Source of the DNA: Melieria omissa
Taxonomy: Eukaryota > Arthropoda > Insecta > Diptera > Ulidiidae
Assembly: GCA_963971225.1 (NCBI GenBank)
Contig: OZ020267.1
Coordinates: 94,539,648-94,603,647, forward strand
Length of the DNA stretch: 64,000 nucleotides
Direction of reading: 5' to 3'
Part shown: positions 33,949-45,424 of the stretch, piece after piece
Position numbering within the stretch: the stretch's first letter is position 1
How the letters are laid out: every line of letters begins with the position of its first letter
The notes under the pieces: model-generated
Told to the model about the DNA's origin: nothing
The model's input: the letters and a program-made list of their open reading frames with translations, nothing else
The model's database searches: none
Position numbers and translations under genes: made by a program

Positions 33949-34078
33949 TTAATAATATTAAAAAAGTAAAAAAATTTAAAAAAACCGAAAACACGTATAT
34001 TTTATTTTTAATTTCCTACCTAAATCGAAAAACAGCAATCAAAGCGGTGAATTTGACATACGAAGGATTAAAGATATG

Positions 34079-34790
34079 TTACATAACATACGTTTTAATA
34101 AAAAATTTTTTGTATGCTACCAGGCGCACTTTTTGCCGAACTGTTCCCATCATTTTTTGCACGAGGGTTTTCGTGACTTTTTTAGACACCCACAACCATT
34201 TCGAAGGGAACTCTTTTTCTGTTTTGATGGATCCACGTGTGCTTTTAAAAATTCTCTTAACAATAGACCAATAATTCTCTATTGGTCGCAGCTCCGGGCT
34301 ATTGCGAGGATTGCAGTCGCGAGCAATGAAAAACACTCCATTGTCCTTATACCATTTTAGGACGTCTCGAGCATAGTGACAACTAGCAAGGTCGGGCCAA
34401 AACAGAGTACTCACATTATGGTATTTTCCAATCACTCCTTTTTGTAAAAGTCTGCATTTATTGTGCCCGATTTAACGAAGGGATCCGTTTTTCTACCACA
34501 GGAGTAAATCGCTTGCTAAACCATCAGTTTTTGTGAACGTTTCAGAACGTTTTCTTATTTTTACGTCATCAGGTGCATCTTGTCGAGATGCAGCAGTGTA
34601 AAAGTCTTGTCTCGCGATATATTTAAAATTCTTAAAACAGTAAGTTTCCTCGTCCATTACAACACATTTAAATTTGGTCAATTGTGTTCCCTAAAGTTTT
34701 CTGCATCGCTGTTTTGCTGTCAAATTTTGTTTGGCGTTACGATTGGGCACAACTTGGGCTTTATAAGCTTTCAAACCTTCGTTTTCGTTT
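34079..34790 (-). pseudogene. DD37E mariner-like transposase relic, copy 2
   Basis: The minus strand encodes CVVMDEETYCFKNF (first Asp region), then after disruptions FWPDLASCHYARDVLKWYKD (second Asp) and ELRPIENYWSIVKRIFKST (Glu). The spacing from the second Asp to the Glu is again 37 residues. It is clearly related to 3285-4312 but independently diverged. The 3' side is cut by the piggyBac-type element that ends at 34067, whose insertion just past the reading frame suggests it landed in this older element. Confidence 0.75.
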
Positions 34791-35033
34791 ACTAAGCAAA
34801 GAAGAGCATAATTTCCGACTTGAGGTCCAATTACCGCCGATTTTTAAAACCTATGGGGTGTTCTAAATGCCACAAAAATCCTTGCCTTGAAAATCAAGTA
34901 AACCAGTTTAATGGTTTAGAAATTACAATTGAAAACGTGAAACAAGTTAAGGAAAATCCGAAAAAGTGACACGCCCATTTTTTGCGAACACGGAAACTTC
35001 GTTTTTAAAACGGTTTGCGGATTCGAAATCAAT

Positions 35034-35200
35034 GGTCCCTAATTACCCTCGAACTGATGTCAAAACCAGAAAAGCCATTTTGCTGTTGATCAGTGTTATT
35101 GAACTCGATTTCTTTCTCATCCATCAATGATTGACAACTACTGGTCCCAACAACACAGCGGTCCCTAATTACACTAGAGCTGATGTCAAAACTAGAAAAG
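35034..35200. repeat. Imperfect direct duplication, ~126-bp period
   Basis: GGTCCCTAATTACCCTCGAA at about 35034 recurs as GGTCCCTAATTACACTAGAG at about 35160, each followed by CTGATGTCAAAAC(C/T)AGAAAAG. No gene is visible. Confidence 0.6.
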
Positions 35201-35264
35201 ACGACCAAAAGTCGAAGTTTGTTGCCCTGTGTAATCATGAATATAAATTGATACGAATGGATAC

Positions 35265-37218
35265 CAGTGGCGCACGCAGGATTTTATTTCGGGGCGTTTC
35301 GTGTAATTTTTTTGAGAACTTTGAAATAGAATAAAATTTAGATGTATGCATCTACAGACTGAAATCCAAAACATGTATGTTTCCCCTACCTGACATATTT
35401 TGATCCTGAAAGTTCTTTTTTATTTGATACCCATATCTTCATCTGAGCAGCCGATGTGGCTCAGTTGGTTAGTGCGTTGGACCGCGAGTCGAAGGCAGCA
35501 ACCCCAGGTTCAATACTGCCTGTGATAACACCTAAAAAAAAAAACGGGAAAACTCGTTTTCTCCTTCGGTGGCTGTCCTCTCAGCTGGAAATGGCAAACC
35601 TCTGAGAGTAAAAATTGCTTAAGAAAAAGCTCCTAACTCGCCATTCGGAATCGGCATGAAACTGTAGGTCCCTTCCACCCGCGTACAAATTCACACGCAC
35701 AACACGGGTGGTTGCGGGAAGCTAGGCCTCAGTCTCGCGTAAGCGGCCTGTCGTGCCAGTCAATTATTTATTATCTTCATTATTGCACAACCGCAAATAT
35801 TAAAAAAAATATTTGAAATGTGTATGTCCTTAAAATTTTGAAGTCCTTTAAAAATCACTTTGGGTCAGAAAATGAAAACTGACTACGCCAGATAAATGAC
35901 CTCTAGTTTCATGCCCATATCAACATTTGGATGAGTCACGGTGTAATAAATGTAATGTTGGTGTTTTCACTCAGTGCATCCTAACTTTGTTATTTTCCTT
36001 TCGATTTCATTGATGGTAGGCTTAATATTTGCAAAAATAATGTATTTTTCATCTTAGGTTTTGAAACAAAAGGAATAATTTATTTTATCTATAAAAAACA
36101 TTTAGAAATTTATACTTTTTGAAAATGGTCGAAAAATTTATCTTTTTACAACTTTCATCGTCAGTAATTTCTCCAAATCTCATCTGATTTGGACAATCTG
36201 TATATTGCTAGAAAAGCTAAGGTATTATCTTCTGACCGACGGACATCTTGTGTTATTCGGATGGTTCGTTTACGAGATATGTGCTCATAACTGAAACAAC
36301 AGGGTAAAAACTGGTTTTTCGAAGATTTGAAAACGCTTGTCACAAATTTTTTTTTTATATTCAGTTTCGTGTTCAGCGGCCCAAAGTTGCAACCTGATTC
36401 TGTGTATTCTTGACAATTTTTTAACAAGGTATTTTGTCAAGATTTTCATGAAGCAAAAGCTTTGTTGGCATTCTGATGCAACATTGATAAAGTAAAAAGC
36501 TCATTTAATTTAACATAAGGTGAATATGCGATAGTTGTCAAATTGTTAAAAAATAAGACAAATAAAACATTGAAAGAAGTAATTTTGAAACTATTTTGAA
36601 ATTTTTATTAAAAATGTTTAAAATTTTGTGAGACAGACGATTCGCTCATAGGCAAATTACAGTTTTTACCAACGCATTTTTGGTAGGATCCATGTCCAAA
36701 AAAAATGCAATGTCGCCAGAACGCGTATGGGCAAAGATAGCCCAATTAATCGATGCCACAAGGATCGAGTTAGCCGGAAATTCTTCATGAATTCTTCTTC
36801 GCTCAACGAAGGCAAATTATTTGTTTTCTTCTGCTTCTGATTTCTTCTCTTCTATCCTCCTCAACCGTTAAAAGTAAACATGCACAATTCTTCCAATTTC
36901 AAAAGGCAAAATTTCAATTTGTATGCTGTTCTCAATAGCATTCACACTTTTGACAATTTATCAAGAAAAGAGCTTTTATTTTTAGGAATAGAATACCAAT
37001 TCTTGACAAATAGTAAAAACTTGACAAATTGTAAATATGGTGAATTTATCAAATGTACAGAATTGGGCTGTTTGTCTAGAAAACATTTTTTTATGTGCAT
37101 TTTTTGTGCCGAGTAGTGTTATTGATGATTGAACATATATGCGACGGTTTTAAATTTAATTTCTGTACTAACTTAAAAATATTTCGGGGGGTTTTGAACC
37201 CCCCTGTGTGCGCCTTTG
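35265..37218 (-). mobile_element. hAT-like element, copy 2
   Basis: It starts CAGTGGCGCACGCAGG on the plus strand and ends CCCCTGTGTGCGCCTTTG, and is the inverse of copy 1 (10933-15453). Clear 8-bp flanking repeats are no longer visible. It carries its own SINE (35443-35771), absent from copy 1, and about 0.7 kb (roughly 36385-37075) that copy 1 lacks. There is no transposase. Confidence 0.65.
35443..35771 (+). mobile_element. tRNA-derived SINE, copy b
   Basis: The head GATGTGGCTCAGTTGGTTAG (A box) is followed by CAGGTTCAATACTGCC (B box) and the family body with CCGCGTACAAATTCACACGC; the tail ends CAATTATTTAT. The target duplication is TATCTTCAT (35434-35442, 35772-35780). The matching site in copy 1 of the host element (near 15006-15020) is uninterrupted. 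Confidence 0.85.
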
Positions 37219-39937
37219 GCCTAAACTATTTTTTGGATTGGCTGTTGAATGATTTCATACCTTAATGAAATACTGTTTATTGCATTCCATTTCAAGTCTA
37301 GTGAGATAGCATTTCGTCTATGTCTATGTCTATTTTCGTAGGGAGTCTATCTCTTTTGGGGCCCTACAACTGACTACAAATTGTCCCCTAAAGCCAAGCA
37401 CCAATTAAAGTTTAGTTGTGGTCGAAGCTCCAGATGGCAGAAGTTCTTCTCTCCTAATGGGTTAACTTATTTGAACGAACGACTCTATTTGGTACAACAA
37501 AAATTGGGAAAAATATTTTCCTACTCAAAGTTATCTGAACTTTCGAAATCCACTTACAATTGCAATTTTATAAAAATGCAAATTAGAATTGAGTAAAAAG
37601 ACTATTCGCGTAGGCATTGGGTTATCAGAAGACATAGTATATAATAAGTAGTTCAATAAAAACTCCTCCTCTCTGAGCAAACACAATTTTTTGAAATAAC
37701 GTAATTTTTGATGTCTGAAATTAGTCAGTTTAAAAATTATTGAACCACAGTTGCATTTACAAAAAGAAAAATAATTCATAAATAAATTCCAAATACAATA
37801 GAACTATGTCTTCATCGCACAATTTGAAGACACGCACAATTTGAAGACTCTTCTGATGATATGTTTGACAAAATTTGTAGAGGTACATTCGGTACTCTGC
37901 ATTTATCCGCAAAAAAACAAGTTTTTATTAATAAAATAGTTACGCTTTGAAATAACAATGTCCTTCCTTTATTAAATATTAACTTTATTCTTTTAAAGTT
38001 GAAAATCCTTGTGCTTTTTATTCAATACCTTTGCACACATTTACCATGATTTGTTTTATACTTATCCATTCCACTTGGGAGCATAAGACTGTGTTTTTTG
38101 CGCCGTCCAATCTCATACTAACCCAAAGTTCACGTAAAATCCACATCCTGAAGTAATTTAGCGGTATTTTTTAATCATCGGCGAATTTTACTCCCTGGGG
38201 CGCGCCATTTTCGCAAATTTACCAAAACTTTATCATATAAAAATCTTATTTTTTGGTTTTTTATTTTTAAGAGTTCAATAAACGTTTCAAACGTAGTTCA
38301 ACTTCCATGTGCTAAGCTTACAAGGATACTGCTAGTTGCTGGCCACAAAATCGCCAACTTTGGCTAAAATCTGTGTATGGTCCAAGAACTGCTCTGTCCA
38401 AACGGACTAGAATTGTCCTCGCTGCTGGTTTGTGTCCACGTTGCGGGACTATGATCTTGAAAAAAAATTCGCGAATGCTTCTGTCCTGGGTATGCGCTGA
38501 CTTTAATAATTAGATTTGAGTTGAACCAAGTGGCACTGAACCAAAAGTGAAATATTCGGCGGCGACATTTGTGGAGCGCGCATTGAACAACCAATTAGCC
38601 GCGCCACACTCCGCCGCTGGGGCCACAACTCGCCTTTTGTCTGCTGCTCACTTTCATTATTCAATCTGTGCATAATTTAATTTTGTTTTATTGCATTTTG
38701 TTTTCTTTTCCTCTGTGCTTTTATTGAATTTCTTTTGTTTGTCTGCTGATATTTTTAGCCACGCTACACAGCTGCCGGGCCGTTCATTCATTCATAGCTC
38801 CAAACTGCGAACGCGAGAAACGAATAGCCGCACATGTGCACACACACAACGCACTCGCCTCGGCTCGGCCCCCACCCCAACCTCGCTTCCAGCCCAAAGC
38901 AGCTACTCACTGCAGTCCGAAAATGGAATAATTCGCAAATGCTTTTAATCTATTTCACAATTATCCGTTTACACATGGCAAATCGCTTTTTCACTTTGCC
39001 GCTGGTTGCTGTTATCACGGCTAATATTAAATACTTATAGTAGTTAGTTATTATTGCATTAAATAAAACCTACAATTTCGATTTGTAATTGTTGCTTATG
39101 ATAATTGCGGCTGACATACATATTTGACGATATTTGTGCCTCGCCGCACTTCGCCCACTTATTAAACCATAACAACAACATTTGTGTGTTTGTTTGGTTG
39201 GTTCGTTGTTTGTATTGTTATTGCTGTTGCGCTTCTACTTGTTGTTGCTGTTTTTGTAAAGTTTACATAATTGAATGTTTACAAACTTTGCTATTGTTAT
39301 ACTAAACAGCGGGGAAGGGGTGAGTGCGGTGGCGTGGCGTGGCGTGGGGCTGGATTTTGGGGCGACTTTTCGAGTGCGACTCGCCATACACACAAGTTTT
39401 GTAGAGTCGAAAGTGGAGACATTTACATATGGGTGGTACTTTTGTGGTTGTTGTTTTTGTTGTTGGGGTGGCATACAGCTTTTTTTCTTGTTTACTTTTT
39501 GTTTGTGTCGTATGTTTGCGTTTTTATTTGCTGCTTTTATTTGAGTTTTGCATTTTTATTTTGTTTGAAACCGTTTTGCATTCTTCGGACGCTTGAAAGC
39601 TGCCGTCTGCGGTTTAAACAGTTTAATGAAAATTTTAAAGCTAAGGAATGCGACACAACGGCAGAGCCAAATGGTGAAAATAAGTCGGATATGGGAACAC
39701 TTAGAGAAGATCGATGACTGACTATTTTAATTGTGCATTTCATTCCTCAACTTTTTGCATTTGCTGTAGGATGTATTTTTTTGGTTTTAGTTGATGAAGC
39801 AGGATTTGAACCGTAACCTTCTGAGTTTGTTCTTCTTACTTACCTCATTTATTAAAAAAAAACAGTGCTTGAACCCAACAAAATACTATCATATACTTGA
39901 AAGAAAGTGGTGATCGTCAACAAGTGTCGCGTTTGTA
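37219..39937. other. Intergenic DNA; AT-rich then GC-richer
   Basis: 37.2-38.3 kb is AT-rich with no element recognised; ACACGCACAATTTGAAGAC-type sequence is repeated near 37820-37855. 38.4-39.7 kb is GC-richer and repeat-poor, with GTT runs. The open frame at 39271-39717 is low-complexity and shows no domain. I see no gene. Confidence 0.35.
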
Positions 39938-39950
39938 TGGCCCCAAATAA

Positions 39951-40283
39951 TTTAATTTTAATTGACTGGCACGACAGCCCGCTTACGCGAGACTAAGGCC
40001 TAGCTTCCCGCAACCACCCGTGTTGTGCGTGTGAATTTGTACGCGGGTGGAAGGGACCTACAGTTTTATGCCGGTTCCGAACGGCAGGTTGGGAGCTTTT
40101 TCATAGGCAATTTTTACTCTCAAAGGTTTGCCATTTCCAGCTGAGAGGACAGCCACCGAAAGAGAAAACCAGTTTCCCGTTATTTTTTGTAGGTGTTGCT
40201 ACATGCAGTATTTCGAACTTGCGTCGCTCTGCATCCGACTCGCTAGACCGCGCACTAACCAACTGAGCCACGGCGGCTGCCGT
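39951..40283 (-). mobile_element. tRNA-derived SINE, copy c
   Basis: It is flanked by a perfect 13-bp duplication TGGCCCCAAATAA (39938-39950, 40284-40296). On the minus strand it begins with GCCGTGGCTCAGTTGG (A box) and CAAGTTCGAAATACTGC (diverged B box) and ends in a short AATTAAAATTAAA tail. The clean duplication suggests it is the youngest of the three copies here. Confidence 0.9.
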
Positions 40284-40296
40284 TGGCCCCAAATAA

Positions 40297-40794
40297 CTAT
40301 AATAAAAAAAATGTATCGAAAAAGTTAGTGATTTTCCATGTGTAGCAGTTGCCGATGGGGTTTCAAAGTTTTTTTTTATGACAGTCGAAATAACCTCAAG
40401 ACACTTCGATATTTAGGGGAAGAATGGGATTATTAATTGTAGATAATCCAAGAAGACACAGTAGAAGCAGTTAGACAGCGAAACGAAAATTATTCTAAAT
40501 CGGAGCACAGATAATAATAAATCTGAAGCTGATGGCTTTACGGCTAAGCCAATGTGCTTACTGAAATAATTTCTCATAGGAAAGATTGAGGTTAGATCAT
40601 TAGCCATAACCACCATAAAGGCTTTGAAAATGCAGGAAACAGTTACTAAGGATACCTCTGGATGTCCGAATATAAAGTAAATCAATGAATAGCTATTGGA
40701 TAGTTGACTAACTTGGGTTGATTCTCCGACAAGCTGCCAGGAGTTAGTTTGACCTGGTGACATTTCAGTATTCAGTATGTTGAATACGATGCAT
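40297..40794. other. Intergenic DNA
   Basis: Nothing recognisable. A 116-residue frame at 40413-40763 has no domain I recognise. Confidence 0.3.
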
Positions 40795-41090
40795 TAGGTT
40801 AGGTTAGGTACGCTGGCTGACCAAGTTGGCCCCGCATAAACCCGTTTAGGTCCCTAGCTACACCAGTTAGAGCTCCTTAGTGTTGCGCGAGGTTCAAGTG
40901 ATCGGTGAGAATGTGGGTGTGCTAGGAATCAGAGGTCTGCAGCGACTTAATGTTATGCTTGGGAGCCTTTTCGAATCCAGAAGAACGAGGCCCCTATGTG
41001 AGTAAGGTAGTAGTTTGAGGTGGACGGATAAGGCCAAAGAACGGGCTCCAGGGCTTCCTTGGCACAATTTTCTTTGCATACAATGCATAA
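40795..41090 (-). mobile_element. Possible 3' fragment of a non-LTR element
   Basis: It starts with TTAGGTTAGGTTAGGTA, the complement of the TAACCTAACCTA terminus seen at the end of the non-LTR element at 17405. The following ~280 bp have no recognisable coding motif. The call rests on the shared terminal repeat only. Confidence 0.35.
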
Positions 41091-43721
41091 GTATTCATGA
41101 GAAAAAGGCTTTTCAGGTTTAAGTAATGAATTTTTCAGGTTTTAATTCTTTTTTTATTTTTTTTCATAATAATTAATGAATTGATGATTAAATAATTGAT
41201 TTTTTTTCATACGAAAGAAAATTTCCAGATTTAGCTGAGCAAGGACACAATTATTACTGTCCCTTCCTCCTTTTCATTGAGGCAGCTGGGATAGAAGTCC
41301 TTTGCTATGGAATGCTTTGGGTTGAAGGTGACACAGAGCAGTCTTGCCTCGATAAGTAGCACAATGGCAAAAATTAAGATTAAATTACCATACATACACA
41401 TACACATACATACACGTGCATTCGATGAAAGCATTTCTTTCGAAATCTACAACTTTTAAGGAGAGCGAAAAACTGTTAAAAATGTCGACAAAGCTGTTTG
41501 TATGGAAATTTATAGAAATTTAATTTCTAATCACTCGTTTCTTCTTAGATCAGTGTTCCTTTTTTAAGCAACAATATTACTTAAAAACATTAAAAAAAAG
41601 TAGAAGTAGTAATAATACAACGTATCGTATTGAAATTTTATATTCATAACAGAAATACAAATGAATTCTCATATCTCAAGAGAAGTTTTTTGCCAAATTT
41701 CCACAGACGAAGTTAATCACATGATCTGGTCAGCAACACTTAAGAACATCTCCCACAAACTTGGGTGATAATTGAGTGAGCTCGAAAATGCTTTGAATGC
41801 AAACATCAAAGGAGAACGAGGGAAATGTATGCCGAGGTAAATGCAGAAGAACGGATAGCCGTTGACACTAATCGCCGCAGATTTGTGTGTTGAAGAGCCA
41901 GCGCGAACACGCACGCGGAATTCGGTGTAGGTAGCCAATCGATGTCCTTGGGCGCACCTGCTGCAAATTTGGGCCAGGTACATGCTGGACAACTGACCTG
42001 CAATGCTTAATGACTGCCACGCCCCCGAGCTGTTCAAACCCAACCATTGTTCATTCGGTTTCCTTGCCAGACAAACGCTAAACGGCTCTTCTGGGACAGC
42101 GGTAACTTTGTCCAGTTGACAAGTAAACAACAAATTATCAACAAGAAATTCCGCAGCCACTGCACTAAAGTCCCGACGAGCACGCACACGAAAACCAAAT
42201 AAGTGTCAAAGAAAGAAAGTGCGAAAAAGGGAGAGCGGGTGAGTTTAGTGTGCGCTTTGCTTGTGTCCTGTCAACATAATCAGCAATTAAATTATTTACT
42301 CGCTTACAGTCGCCGCAGAATGGGGAAATGTTAATGTTGCGCTGTTGTTGTTGTTGTTGGTTGCTTGCAATCACTGCGACCTGTTGCACTGCGATTTTGC
42401 ATTTTAGTCGGCGCGCATTCATATCGGGCGCTGCCGCACGGCCTTTGTGCGCTCCTTCAGCAGTTGAACAATGCACGCACACGAACGAGCGAGTGCGGCG
42501 CTGGGCGGGTGCGGGAGCATTGCGTTGGCGGCGTGTGTGTGTCTGCACCAACGGCAGCCGTGACCTGCAAAAAGCTGCAAACAGCACACAACGCGCACCG
42601 ACAGCGGAACGCACACAGTCACGCGGTCGGGCTTGCGACAGATCCTTTTTAATCCCTCGCATAAATTAAACGCCACATCTCAACAGAGTTAAACTGCTCG
42701 GCTGAGCGTCGACTAAGGCGGACAAGTGGCAACGCATTCGCAGAAATTCGGAATCACTACTGCATCTGGCAAGAGGAGCGGCGGACACAGGGCACAGTGG
42801 TTCGTTGAGCCCAGGAGGCGTAGACCCGCATTCAGCTTATCTGCGCAGCTGAGTACTTACTGCAGCCGGCTGATATCGGCCGAAGCGCGGCTTTGGGTTC
42901 GCCTGAGCCAAACAGCGCGAGATATGCGGCGCGGCTTAGGATGAAACGTTTCGGCAGTTGACGATTTGTGCTGGAAACACGCTGGTGCCAACTGATAATG
43001 CTAATCGGACACAAAGGGCTGCAAAGCTATCGCTACGTTGGCTGACTAGTTCAGGGTCGGGCGACAGATTCAGTTCTCTTGAGGCTACTCGGTTGTAGGG
43101 GTTGTGATAAAATTGTAATAAGTGCTTGCACGAGCCCCCAAAGGGTGTAATCAATACTTTGTGTGGTTTAAACGGTTGCAGTTGCCGGGGTTTCTTAAAC
43201 TAAAACCAATGCGACTAACGACTGATACTAAGTTAGCATACGGACAGTGCCTGAAGCCATCATTTCAAAGAAAAGACGTTTGAAATTTACCTCCAATACC
43301 CGTCGCTTTGAAATATTTTACATTTTTGTTTTTTTGTAATAACTTTTAGAATTATCAAGAATAAAAGGTCATCAATAAATGTTAATGTTGCAAATCTTCA
43401 GAGATACTTAACATATACGACTTAACTGTACATGGATATAAAATTAGACCTGAAATGTAAAAACTACCGAGTATAGTGAAAATGCAGAAAGTGTACGAAA
43501 GAGATTAGAAGAGAAAATGTCGGTACGGAGCAAACTTAATTGGCAAATGGTTTTACTAAGCAGTTTTCGGAACCAGTCTTTTGTGACCCGAGCCAGGAAT
43601 AAGTGTTTTTCCAGGGTAAGGAGTCTAGTGGACAGTTTCGTTTTTTAAATGTCTCGTGACAAGTGGAATGGGATAACCAGTTGTAGACAATGTAGGGCAT
43701 CCTTTAAAATGCTAGTGTAGC
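41091..43721. other. Intergenic DNA with a GC-richer block at 41.7-43.2 kb
   Basis: There are no TE ends. The 165-residue frame at 42165-42662 and the opposing frames at 42328-42669 lie in GC-rich, CAG/GTT-rich sequence and have no domain. I treat the block as noncoding, possibly regulatory. Confidence 0.35.
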
Positions 43722-43723
43722 TA

Positions 43724-45422
43724 CAGTTTGTCAAGAAAGTGTTTTGACAAAGGAAAATAGTTGCAAGTTCTATCTTTCCTTTAAAAAACTACGGCATTTT
43801 GGGATGGTTTTTGATTTTTTTATTGCATTTCAATAAATAAAGTGTAAAAACAAACAAATAGTACCAAAAGTAAGCAATTCCAAAAAATATAAACAAAAAG
43901 CAGTAACAAATACCATGGGTATTCAAAAATTCACTTGTCAAGAGACTGTTTTACATATAACATTTTATAAGTAAAAGAAATGCAAAATGAGCAAATATTA
44001 TACTATTAATATTTTGTGTGGACACCTTTGGCATCTATAACGGCTTGCAGTCTTCTTTTCATGAAATATACTAACTCCTTTACATTATAATCGTGTGGTA
44101 TTTTTTGCCATTCATCTATGGTACTATTGCTCTTTTAAGCTGCTCACGAGTTTTCGAGAGTCTTTTCGCCAATTTTTTTTTTGTTTTAAATAAGCCCTCA
44201 AATTTTCGATAGGGTGCAAGTCTGGACTTTGGGCGGGAGTGTCCAATACTTTGCCGCAATCATACAGAAGCCACAACCTAACTACATGTGATTTGTGTTT
44301 TGGGTCATTGTCCTGATAAAACTTGAATTTTGGTTGGTGATCAGCAATTCAGCATATTTGGGCACTGTTTGTCAAATGGCGTTTCAGAATCTGCAAATAT
44401 TGTTGTGCGTCCATGGTATTTTCAATAAATGCCAACTCTCCTACCCCTTTGCTTGAAATGCAACCCCGCACAATGACTGATAGTTTGCCAAACTTCACTG
44501 CTGGAATTATATTGCGATTTCCCAATGCTTTTAGAGGCTGTCGCCATACTTTATTGGGGCCGTCGTTGTAGTACACCATAATTTTGGTTTCGTCACAAAT
44601 TTGACATCATCCTAGAATTCATTTGGCTTGGAAATGTGAATCGTTACAAAAGATAATCGCCTTTCAATGTGCTGCACTGAAAGCAATGGTTTTTTTCTAG
44701 CAACTCTTGAAGTGTGCTTGTATTTGTTTAAGACTTGTCTTATTGCTTCGTTGGACACATCAAAACCACACACTTCCTTAAGCTCACTTGCAAGGTTCCT
44801 AGTCGAAACTCGCGGATTATCATTTTCTTTTATAATTAAAAAGCGTTCTGCCCTTTCGGATAATTTACGTGGGCGGCCGGTCGATGGTTTTGCTTCCTAT
44901 CTACCCTCTTTTTCTGCGCGGTTTGAAATATTGTAAATTGTCTGTCTAGTCAAAGCGAAGATTTCTACTAACTGCCGAACATTTTTTCCAATGTGATGGT
45001 TGTAATAAACCAACTGAGCTACTTCAAATGTCGTCCTTTTTCCAGGCATTTCAAGTTTATTTGTATCCGATCATAGCTATTGTACCTGATTACCTAATCG
45101 CATTTAAATCTAATGATATTGCGAAAACATAAACAACGCATGCAGAGCATCAGACCCATAACTGTACAATAGCTCGGCGCTAAAGCAGTAAAGAGGAAAT
45201 GTAAAAACACTTTGTTGACAAGCAAATTTGTGAGCTCACTTTGTTTTCGTTCCTGTATTAAGTTCCACTTTCTTGCAATTGCATTTTTTTACACTGTTCG
45301 CTTTAAAATTAATGTCTCGAACGAAAAAATGCAATAAAAACTTTTATCTCGCAAATTTTGGTACATAGAAAATACAAAACCTATGTTTTTTCCTATTGTA
45401 AAAACACTTTCTTGACAAACTG
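43724..45422 (-). mobile_element. Full-length Tc1-like element
   Basis: TA flanks (43722-43723, 45423-45424). The inverted termini CAGTTTGTCAAGAAAGTGTT are matched at both ends for at least 20 bp. At 1,699 bp it has the length of a complete Tc1 element, with one transposase relic on the minus strand. Confidence 0.9.
44006..45049 (-). pseudogene. Tc1-like transposase, near full length but frameshifted
   Basis: It begins MPGKRTTFEVAQLVYYNHH, followed by a helix-turn-helix region, the GRPRK motif, SERAERFLIIKENDNPRVSTRNLAS (second DNA-binding half), then in changing frames CDETKIMVYYNDGPNKVW (first Asp), VRGCISSKGVGELAFI, QDNDPKHKSH (second Asp) and SPDLHPIENL (Glu): a complete DD34E set spread over several frames. 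It ends GVHTKY. Several frameshifts and stops disable it, but all catalytic residues can still be seen, so inactivation is comparatively recent. The product would cut and rejoin the element's own termini at TA sites. Confidence 0.85.
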
Positions 45423-45424
45423 TA

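Larger units (their letters stand above)
30292..34067 (+). mobile_element. piggyBac-type element carrying three nested TTAA elements
   Basis: TTAA at 30288-30291 and 34068-34071 flank ends CCCTTCGTATGG and (complement of right) TCCTTCGTATGT. The 18-bp palindrome TGATGCAGATCTGCATCA (30307-30324) is centred 23.5 bp from the left, 5' end; a one-base variant is at 32958-32975. Nested TTAA elements lie at 30489-31456, 32038-32279 and 32995-33948. The transposase relic is on the plus strand. Confidence 0.75.

Noticed and set aside
35448..35530. tRNA gene (A and B boxes present)
   Set aside because: No cloverleaf acceptor stem closes, and the sequence continues into a repeated body with target duplications: it is the head of a SINE.
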